Below the pieces are notes generated by a model that was not told the origin of the DNA, did not search any database, and saw nothing but the letters and a program-made list of their open reading frames with translations. Below are positions 1 through 4,934 of a stretch of 5,606 nucleotides of DNA, one piece after another. How positions within the stretch are numbered: the stretch's first letter is position 1; every line of letters begins with the position of its first letter. The position numbers and the translations under genes were made by a program. This stretch comes from an uncultured Burkholderiales bacterium (lineage in GTDB: Bacteria > Pseudomonadota > Gammaproteobacteria > Burkholderiales > Burkholderiaceae_E), in contig CAIXXI010000168.1 in the NCBI GenBank assembly GCA_903923345.1, forward strand, positions 1 to 5,606, read 5' to 3'.

Positions 1-29
1 ATGCAGGACATACAGCGAAGGCCGTGCCA
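1..29. repeat. Left copy of a 29-bp exact direct repeat (pilin promoter)
   Basis: This stretch is identical, base for base, to 891-919. The match may extend beyond the left edge, since the window starts inside it; on the right the exact identity ends at base 30 (g here, c at 920). Weaker ungapped similarity at the same 890-base offset continues rightward to about base 200. The repeat contains the sigma-54 promoter described separately and the first transcribed bases. It is best read as part of a duplicated pilin promoter region, not as a mobile element: there are no inverted ends and no transposase. Confidence 0.9.
14..29 (-). promoter_or_regulatory. Sigma-54 (-24/-12) promoter reading off the left edge
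   Basis: On the minus strand the sequence reads TGGCACG-GCCT-TCGCT. It matches the RpoN consensus TGGCACR-N4-TTGCW at every defined position but one (TC for TT), with the invariant GG and GC at correct spacing. It is identical to the promoter in front of the pilin gene at 411-845 and has the same upstream palindromes at the same distance. Transcription should start at about base 1-4 and leave the window, so the controlled gene is not visible. By analogy it is probably a second pilin or pilin-like gene; that is an inference. Confidence 0.82.
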
Positions 30-133
30 GAACCGATTTGAATATTCCAACTCAACCGAAGCGGTGTGCTCACTGATGAGCGGTCGCGCTTGCAAGTCCG
101 ATGGACTTAAGCTGTGGCCATCGGTGAACAGGG

Positions 134-214
134 TGACGTGATGTGTCACACCACCGTGTTCGCAAACTGACGCGATGCGTCACATTCCTGACCGCGAACT
201 GCCGCGTTGCGTCG
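134..214. promoter_or_regulatory. Three phased palindromes, presumed enhancer sites for an off-window gene
   Basis: Three 15-bp palindromic boxes of form 6-3-6 are visible: 134-148 TGACGT-GAT-GTGTCA, 168-182 TGACGC-GAT-GCGTCA (perfect arms), and 200-214 TGCCGC-GTT-GCGTCG. Starts are 34 and 32 bases apart, close to three DNA turns, so the boxes lie on about the same face. The first begins 105 bases from the end of the -24 element at base 29. The array mirrors the one at 1024-1103. Sigma-54 promoters need an upstream enhancer-binding protein; at pilin promoters this is normally PilR of the PilS/PilR pair. PilR as the ligand here is inferred. Confidence 0.75.
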
Positions 215-336
215 CGTCGAGTTGCCCTGATTTCCAGGTTTTTCTTCAAACTTGTCTGGAAACCTCGGATCCGTTTCGAACAGCCGATGAAGACCTTTAT
301 CGATGCCGGATGAACAGGTGCAGGCTTCAACTGGCG
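215..336. other. Intergenic spacer without a gene
   Basis: This spacer lies between the pilin terminator and the left palindrome array. No open reading frame here resembles a protein family. The only structure noted is a weak inverted repeat, TTTCCAG at 231-237 against CTGGAAA at 256-262, with an 18-base loop. The similarity between the two pilin control regions stops at the third palindrome, so this spacer has no counterpart on the right. Confidence 0.6.
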
Positions 337-366
337 AATAAAAAAGGGGCGCGGTGCGCCCCTTTT
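337..366 (-). terminator. Rho-independent terminator of the pilin gene
   Basis: An 11-bp perfect stem is formed by 342-352 and 356-366 with a GGT/ACC loop at 353-355; its core is GGGGCGC/GCGCCCC. On the minus strand the stem is followed by a run of six T and then ATT (345 down to 337), giving a classic intrinsic terminator. It begins 44 bases past the pilin stop codon. Because the stem also carries A/T tracts on its other side, it could work in both directions, but no plus-strand gene ends here. Confidence 0.92.
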
Positions 367-410
367 ACTGCCGACGACGCGATGGTGTGCATGTCGTCGC
401 ATGCCCTCGC

Positions 411-845
411 TTATCGGCACTCGGCCGGAACGTACTTCTTGTCAGTCGTGGTCGCGCACTTCCAGGTCACCGAGGTTTCTGCCGGGGTCGTGTCGGCTAC
501 CCAGACCGGAGCCGGGGTCAGGGTCACGACAAAGTTGGCTGCCTTGGGAGTGCCCGTCACTGTGATGATGCCGGTGCCGCCAACTCCAACCGATGCCACA
601 TTCGTGGTCGCCGCCGGTGCTGCCCATCCTGCAGCAGCGCCACCGGATGCAACCGGTGTGCCGTTCATGATGTTCTCGGACACCGTGGTCTTGGCGCCAG
701 AGGCCAGCGACAGACCCTCAGTCACTCGGGCGCGAATCATGTAGTCCTGATAGGCCGGGACCGCAACAGCGGCCAGAATGCCGATGATCGCGACCACGAT
801 CATCAGTTCGATCAGGGTGAAACCTTTTTGCACTTGCTTGATCAT
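411..845 (-). CDS. pilA: Type IV major pilin (PilA/fimbrial protein)
   Basis: This 144-residue protein is a type IVa pilin, the structural subunit of retractile pili used for twitching, attachment and DNA uptake. It has a short leader (MIKQVQKG), a PilD prepilin peptidase site between Gly8 and Phe9, and the conserved N-terminal helix FTLIELMIVVAIIG. Mature Glu5 (Glu13) and mature Pro22 (Pro30) are both present. The globular part is rich in Gly, Ala, Thr and Val. Cys130 and Cys143 near the C-terminus would close the disulfide-bonded D-region loop. The mature length of 136 residues is normal. The frame is open upstream to 1073, but the start at 845 is fixed by the leader and by a GGAGAA ribosome site. 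A sigma-54 promoter lies upstream and a strong terminator downstream, so it is probably a single-gene transcript. It could be one of two tandem pilins, so major-subunit status is likely but unproven. Confidence 0.95.
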   Translation of the reverse strand: MIKQVQKGFTLIELMIVVAIIGILAAVAVPAYQDYMIRARVTEGLSLASGAKTTVSENIMNGTPVASGGAAAGWAAPAATTNVASVGVGGTGIITVTGTPKAANFVVTLTPAPVWVADTTPAETSVTWKCATTTDKKYVPAECR

Positions 846-850
846 CAGAG

Positions 851-856
851 TTCTCC
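851..856 (-). promoter_or_regulatory. Ribosome binding site that fixes the pilin start
   Basis: The minus strand reads GGAGAA, 5 bases before the ATG at 845-843. It supports a start at the pilin leader, not at the in-frame upstream ATG at 1073, which would add 76 unrelated residues and run through the promoter. Confidence 0.85.
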
Positions 857-890
857 GGTTGGTTGATCCGGGCCGCGATGGTTGCGGTGG

Positions 891-919
891 ATGCAGGACA
901 TACAGCGAAGGCCGTGCCA
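891..919. repeat. Right copy of the 29-bp exact direct repeat
   Basis: Identical to 1-29. It covers the sigma-54 promoter and the beginning of the pilin 5' leader. Beyond it, bases 961-975 against 71-85 and 989-1008 against 99-118 remain clearly similar at the same 890-base offset (about 13 of 15 and 16 of 20 matches). The whole control region therefore appears duplicated and diverged, with the promoter kept intact. Confidence 0.9.
904..919 (-). promoter_or_regulatory. Sigma-54 promoter of the pilin gene
   Basis: The minus strand reads TGGCACG-GCCT-TCGCT, a near-perfect RpoN -24/-12 element with one deviation (TC for TT before GC). Transcription is predicted to start near 893, giving a leader of about 48 bases before the pilin ATG. 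RpoN-dependent transcription of pilA, activated by PilR, is well established in Pseudomonas aeruginosa. A short T/A-rich stretch (about 927-934) lies just upstream, but no clear IHF site was recognised. Confidence 0.9.
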
Positions 920-1023
920 CTGCCGGTTTTAAAAGCCTGACTGTCAAGCGGCTGCATCCCCACCGATGGGCGGTCCAGGCCATGCGCTCGATGGCCTCAA
1001 GTCGTGGCAAGCCCAAAGCTCGG

Positions 1024-1103
1024 TGACGCATTGCGTCACCCCCCTCCAAAGCACGACTGACCGGATGCGTCACACCACTGCGGCGGAGTGCCGCAATGCG
1101 TCG
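1024..1103. promoter_or_regulatory. Three phased palindromes, presumed PilR-type enhancer sites of the pilin gene
   Basis: Three boxes are visible: 1024-1038 TGACGC-ATT-GCGTCA (perfect, extended by GG/CC to a 19-bp palindrome at 1022-1040), 1058-1072 TGACCG-GAT-GCGTCA, and 1089-1103 TGCCGC-AAT-GCGTCG. Starts are 34 and 31 bases apart. Box centres lie roughly 138, 172 and 203 bases upstream of the predicted start, a typical enhancer distance. The third box begins 5 bases beyond the phosphodiesterase stop codon, so the array fills the gap. The first palindrome lacks a T-run on either side and does not look like a terminator. Confidence 0.8.
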
Positions 1104-1108
1104 GGGGC

Positions 1109-1882
1109 TCAGATCTCGAGGATCAGTCCGCGAGTCAGCATCTGCGGACTGAAGCGCCCGGCCCAGGCATCGACTTCGCGGGCGATCAGATCGATGTCGG
1201 AGGGCTTGGGATGGCTCACCCAGATCTGCGGCTCGGTGCGCAGTCGGGCCAGCTGTTCGGCCAGCTCGATCGGGTACAGGTGCTTGGCGGTGACCGCGAG
1301 GTCGCGCTCACGATTCGGAAACGCGGTCTCGATGATCAGGTGGCGCAGGTTCGCGACGCCATTGACCACCCGCCAGAACTCCTCGGTCGGCCAGCTGTCG
1401 CCTGAAAAAACCAGTGCCGCCTCATCATTGAAGACCTGATAGCCCAGCGCCGGAACAGTGTGGTTGGCCGGCAGCGCGCGAATAGAACGCGCCCCCAGCG
1501 TGACGGTCTCGCCGAGCTGAATCGGTGTGAACGTCAGCCACGGACGCTCGTAATGCGGGATCTGAGTGAAATCCGGCCAGATCACCCAGTTGAAGATGTG
1601 CGTGCGCAAGGCCTCGAGCGTTTCCGGCAAGGCGTGAACGACCAATGGCGAGGTGCGGCGCGCGCCCACGGAATCGATCAGCAGGGGCAGCGCGGCAATA
1701 TGGTCGAGATGCGAATGCGTCAGAAACACATGGTCGATGCGCTGCAGGGCATCCACCGGCAGGTCCTCGACGCCGGTGCCCGCATCGATCAGGATGTCGT
1801 CATCAATCAGGAAGGAGGTGGTGCGCGCGAATTCGCCGACGCCACCGATTCCGCCACTGCATCCCAGCACGCTCAGCTTCAT
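1109..1882 (-). CDS. Class II cyclic-nucleotide phosphodiesterase (MBL fold), probably cAMP-degrading
   Basis: This 257-residue cytoplasmic protein has the metallo-beta-lactamase fold of class II 3',5'-cyclic-nucleotide phosphodiesterases (the yeast PDE1/CpdP group), which hydrolyse cAMP or cGMP to the 5'-monophosphate. The metal motif THSHLDHI is at residues 55-62 (His56, His58, Asp60, His61). Further likely ligands are His141 (NHTVP), Asp162 (SGDS), His201 (KHLYP) and His224 (SHPKP). No signal peptide is seen, unlike periplasmic CpdP. Its ATG overlaps the cyclase stop as ATGA, and no good ribosome site precedes it, so it is probably translated by coupling to the cyclase. That pairing supports cAMP as substrate; the MBL fold alone would also allow other phosphodiester substrates. 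No terminator follows, so some transcription may run into the pilin control region. Confidence 0.85.
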   Translation of the reverse strand: MKLSVLGCSGGIGGVGEFARTTSFLIDDDILIDAGTGVEDLPVDALQRIDHVFLTHSHLDHIAALPLLIDSVGARRTSPLVVHALPETLEALRTHIFNWVIWPDFTQIPHYERPWLTFTPIQLGETVTLGARSIRALPANHTVPALGYQVFNDEAALVFSGDSWPTEEFWRVVNGVANLRHLIIETAFPNRERDLAVTAKHLYPIELAEQLARLRTEPQIWVSHPKPSDIDLIAREVDAWAGRFSPQMLTRGLILEI

Positions 1883-3909
1883 GCGACGCGCTGGAGTTCG
1901 GTTGTGACGGTCAAGGCCGGCTCTGTCGCTTTGAGGGGCTCAGTGACCGGCCCGGTCTCATCGGCCAGGCCATCCGATGACCAATCATGCCGATGCGCTT
2001 CGAACTGAACCGGCGTCCACAATCCGACCGGCTCGCTGCGGCCCTTGATTTCGGCTTGCGCAACGAACTGCAGGGCCATGCTGCGCACCGACATCCGGGT
2101 GGCGTCCCCGATGGCAATCGGCAGCCGGAACTCCTTGGACAGGCCCTGGATGCGCGAGGCCAGGTTCACGGCGTCACCAATCACGGTGTAGGAGCGGCGC
2201 AGCCGCGATCCCATGTCACCGACCCGCACGATGCCGCTGTTGATACCAATGCCCACATGCAGCTTGGGCCATCCGAGTGCAGCGAACTCCTGGTTCAGCC
2301 GCTCGACCTCTTCCTGCATGGCGATGGCCGCAGCGACCGCCCGGTCTGCATGGTGGGGGTCATCGACCGGCGCGCCCCAGAACGCCATCACCGCGTCCCC
2401 GATGTACTTGTCGACCGTGCCGTCGTAGGCGTGGATGACCTCGGTCATCGCCGTCAGGAAGCGGTTGAGATAGTCCCGCAACTGCTGAGGATCCATCTTC
2501 TCGGCCATCCGGGTGAAACCCCGAATGTCGGCGAACACGATGGTCAGCTCCTTGCTCTGGCTCTCCATCGGCACGTTGTGCGGGTCGAGTGTCATGCGCT
2601 CGACCAGTTGCGGAGCCACATACTCGCCAAAGAGATTGATCACTGCACGCCGCGCACGGCCTTCGATCACATACCCGGCGACCAGATTGGTCACTGCGAT
2701 CAGCAGCAGTGCAAGCACACTGGTGGCCAGGGGCATGACCCAGCCCATCTTGGCAAATGCCACCGCGTTCCAGCCCATCAGCGTGGTCAGGCCCAGCACC
2801 GTCATGCCCACCACCCCGGCCACACCCGCACCTGACATGGCCAGTGCTGCCGTAAAACCCACGACCATGATCACCAGGGCGGCAATGGTCGGTGCTTCGG
2901 GCGGACGGGTTCGAAGCGTGCCTTCGAGCGCGCCGGCAATCAGTGACGCGTGAACTTCCACGCCGGGATACACCTCACTGACCGGAGTCGATCGCAGATC
3001 ACTCAGTCCGGGCGCCGAGGTGCCAACCAGAACGATCCGGTCGCGAAACAACCTCGGCTCGACCCGACCTTCGAGCACATCCGTGGCCGAGACATACCGG
3101 AAGCGCGAGGAGCCCGCGCCGCCTGCTCCGAGAAAGGGCACCAATGCCGTGGAATCGGCCGAGACGGGAATGCGGGCTTGCTGTCCTTTCAGTCCGAACC
3201 CGAGGCTCGAGGCATTCAGCCCATCGGTGGACATCTGAATCGGCGCATTGCCGAAATAGATGCGCAGCACCGAGACTGCAAACGACTCATACAGCTGCCC
3301 GCGATATTCAGCCAGAAGCGGCAGGGAGCGCACCACACCATCACGATCAACCACCGGATTGAAGAATCCACTGGCCTTTGCCGACCGGGCGATCGGCGTG
3401 ACGTTGGCGCCATAACCATTCCAGCTGGTCACCTTCAGGCCTTTTTCAGCCAGCGCTGAGGCCGGCCAGACCGGCCTGGGCAATTGCCCTGTGGCCACTG
3501 CGCCCAACTCGCTCGAGAAGTAATACCCGACCGCAACCGGCTGACCTTCGAGGGCGCGGGCCAGGGTCAGGTCGTCGCGGGGCTGGGGCTCTGCAAAGAC
3601 CAGGTCCAGACCGACCGCGCGGGCTCCACCCTGGTCGGTGAGAACCTGAGTCAGGTGGGCCATCCGCTCGCGGGACCAGGGCCAGTGACCCTGTTCAGCC
3701 AGGCTGCGTTCGTCGATATCGACGATGACGACACGGCTGTTGGGTTTGACCGCCTGAATCTGAAGGCGCGCGTCATACAAGGCGCGATCCAGCGTGCCAA
3801 CCAGAGGCAACGGGATCTCACCGACCTCGCAATACATCGCAACGACGGCGATGAGCAGCCCCGCGGCTGCTCGCCGAAATCGCATGTTGAAGAGGTCACG
3901 CATCGCCAT
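1879..3909 (-). CDS. CHASE2-domain class III adenylate cyclase, membrane-bound
   Basis: This 676-residue membrane cyclase should make cAMP from ATP. In order it has a short cytoplasmic start and first membrane helix (about 14-29), an extracytoplasmic CHASE2 sensor (about 31-330, with VVIVDIDERSL and GLDLVFAEP), three membrane helices (about 342-414), and a class III cyclase domain (about 454-610). Catalytic residues are visible: metal-binding Asp461 (FADIRGFT) and Asp505 (KYIGDAV), base-selecting Lys501 and Thr575, and the Asn582/Arg586 pair (VNLASR). The Lys/Thr pair is typical of class IIIb adenylate cyclases, where Thr replaces the usual Asp. A Thr-rich tail of about 35 residues ends the protein. 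The start at 3909 is preceded by GGGGA 10 bases upstream; Met3 is an alternative start. It lies 6 bases after the FHA gene and overlaps the phosphodiesterase gene. The CHASE2 ligand is unknown. Confidence 0.92.
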   Translation of the reverse strand: MAMRDLFNMRFRRAAAGLLIAVVAMYCEVGEIPLPLVGTLDRALYDARLQIQAVKPNSRVVIVDIDERSLAEQGHWPWSRERMAHLTQVLTDQGGARAVGLDLVFAEPQPRDDLTLARALEGQPVAVGYYFSSELGAVATGQLPRPVWPASALAEKGLKVTSWNGYGANVTPIARSAKASGFFNPVVDRDGVVRSLPLLAEYRGQLYESFAVSVLRIYFGNAPIQMSTDGLNASSLGFGLKGQQARIPVSADSTALVPFLGAGGAGSSRFRYVSATDVLEGRVEPRLFRDRIVLVGTSAPGLSDLRSTPVSEVYPGVEVHASLIAGALEGTLRTRPPEAPTIAALVIMVVGFTAALAMSGAGVAGVVGMTVLGLTTLMGWNAVAFAKMGWVMPLATSVLALLLIAVTNLVAGYVIEGRARRAVINLFGEYVAPQLVERMTLDPHNVPMESQSKELTIVFADIRGFTRMAEKMDPQQLRDYLNRFLTAMTEVIHAYDGTVDKYIGDAVMAFWGAPVDDPHHADRAVAAAIAMQEEVERLNQEFAALGWPKLHVGIGINSGIVRVGDMGSRLRRSYTVIGDAVNLASRIQGLSKEFRLPIAIGDATRMSVRSMALQFVAQAEIKGRSEPVGLWTPVQFEAHRHDWSSDGLADETGPVTEPLKATEPALTVTTELQRVA

Positions 3910-3915
3910 CGTGGG

Positions 3916-4533
3916 TCAGTCCCCGTCTGGCCCGCGGTCGGGACCGAACTGAAACACGCTGGCGCCGAGTTCGATCAGGTCATCGTCATTGAGCTCGCGT
4001 GAGCCGAGCCCGATCGGCTCACCGTTGATCAAGGGGCAGCCGGGGCCATCCACATGCGTGAGGTGATGCGCGTGGCGCCGATGAGCGATGACCGCGATGC
4101 TGCCGCAATCGGACCGAAGGCTGACCTTGGGCCGGTCGATACGAATCGTCTGGCCGGCATTCGGACCCGTCAGCAGCTGAACTTGTGCCGTGAGCGGGCG
4201 CTCGAACGGCAATGCCGCAAGCTGCTCTGCGACATAGGTGAGCGTATACACGCCAATCTCGATGCAGTCGCCATCGTGCAGCATGTGACGGGTGACCGCG
4301 ACGCCATTGACCAGCGTGCCATTGCGGCTGCCCAGATCAGTGATCAGGGTCAAGCCGCGGTCCGAATGCAGCACGGCATGCTCACCGGACACCGTCATGT
4401 CGTCGAGCAAGATGTCGTTGTGAGCGCGCCGTCCAATGCTCAGCCGGGCCCGATCAATCGCAATGCGACGCACGACCTGGTGTGCCGTGCTCAGAACCAG
4501 TGATGGGATGGTGGTGGTTTCGCGTTGCTGCAT
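3916..4533 (-). CDS. FHA-domain protein with a second, degenerate FHA-like half
   Basis: This 205-residue protein has no signal peptide or membrane helix. The N-terminal half (about 12-102) is a complete FHA domain, a phosphothreonine-binding module: GR at 34-35, the SGEH motif with Ser49 and His52, and SRNGT at 69-73 followed by NG. The second half (about 116-197) has the same strand pattern, with LLTGPNAGQTIRI, an HH pair near 156-157, INGEPI, and a DDLIELG end like a canonical FHA. It lacks the GR and SRNGT residues, so it is probably a repeat that lost phosphopeptide binding. As first gene of the operon it likely anchors or regulates the adjoining cyclase. No kinase or phosphatase is visible. 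The ATG at 4533 is the first possible start after an in-frame stop; no strong ribosome site precedes it. Confidence 0.88.
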   Translation of the reverse strand: MQQRETTTIPSLVLSTAHQVVRRIAIDRARLSIGRRAHNDILLDDMTVSGEHAVLHSDRGLTLITDLGSRNGTLVNGVAVTRHMLHDGDCIEIGVYTLTYVAEQLAALPFERPLTAQVQLLTGPNAGQTIRIDRPKVSLRSDCGSIAVIAHRRHAHHLTHVDGPGCPLINGEPIGLGSRELNDDDLIELGASVFQFGPDRGPDGD

Positions 4534-4934
4534 GGGGCAGTGGATTCGAAATAGGGCCTGGATCAGGGGTGCGGTCGGTGATGCGGGCAGGTGGGCGCTT
4601 CAGGCCACGCCGCCGTCACGACCGCGATGACGAACAGTGCAGGCTGCCGGAGCGAGCGCGCAGCGAATCGCCGCGGGCTTGAAGCCACCGCAGCATCTTT
4701 TAGGAATGGGAAATGCGAGGGGTCGCGTGCGACAGGAAACGCTGTCGCCAATGGGGCCGCCCGCAGTCCGCCGGTTCGCCCGGGCAGGGCGATCAAGTGG
4801 CAGGGTTGCCTCGACGGCGGGCATGGCGGAAAGGACTTTCCTCATGCCCGTCAGACTAGCGGTCGCGCCGCTTGGTCTGGATCAGGCCGAGCCGAACGGA
4901 ATACGCCGTCCGCCCGGCGGCGTACCGGCGTCTC
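4534..4934. other. 400-base non-coding gap with several hairpins
   Basis: No open frame here resembles a known protein; those present on both strands are arginine- and proline-rich and overlap one another. Four inverted repeats are visible: 4729-4735/4742-4748 (GCGACAG/CTGTCGC), 4776-4781/4787-4792 (TCGCCC/GGGCGA), 4818-4850 (CGGGCATG/CATGCCCG enclosing GGAAA/TTTCC), and 4902-4908/4918-4924 (TACGCCG/CGGCGTA). The gap must hold the end of the terC transcript and the promoter of the FHA operon. I could not identify a convincing -35/-10 pair. The hairpins may be terminators, a structured leader, or chance in GC-rich DNA. Confidence 0.5.
4902..4924 (-). terminator. Possible terC terminator hairpin, weak
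   Basis: A 7-bp perfect stem, TACGCCG (4902-4908) with CGGCGTA (4918-4924), and a 9-base loop lies 11 bases after the terC stop codon. On the minus strand it is followed only by TTCCG, not a real T-run. Position favours a terminator or 3'-end stabiliser, but an intrinsic terminator is not proved. Confidence 0.35.

Noticed and set aside
1022..1040. 19-bp perfect palindrome as a terminator for the phosphodiesterase gene
   Set aside because: There is no T-run on the minus strand. The same box recurs upstream of the left promoter at the same distance, which marks it as an operator.
134..1072. CRP/Vfr-type cAMP receptor sites among the GTGA/TCAC palindromes
   Set aside because: The half-sites GGTGA and TCAC are separated by 9 bases, not the 6 of TGTGA-N6-TCACA, so the centre geometry is wrong for a CRP-family site.
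411..1073. Longer 220-residue pilin reading frame starting at 1073
   Set aside because: The extra 76 residues run through the sigma-54 promoter and enhancer boxes, resemble no pilin leader, and lack a ribosome site. The start at 845 has both a normal leader and GGAGAA.
134..1103. CRISPR-like or integron-like repeats
   Set aside because: The units are 15-bp palindromes tied to promoters, without uniform spacers or cas or integrase genes.
1987..2835. Long plus-strand open frame (282 codons) opposite the cyclase gene
   Set aside because: It is rich in His, Arg and Gln with no domain, and lies antisense to a strongly supported cyclase. It is a GC-rich shadow frame, as are the frames at 2950-3459 and 3484-4002.
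4833..4843. GAGGAAAGTCC on the minus strand, the hallmark of RNase P RNA
   Set aside because: None of the other conserved parts (the following GGGCTCC, the ACAGAGA core, GGGTGAAA) is present nearby. The string is one side of a local hairpin.
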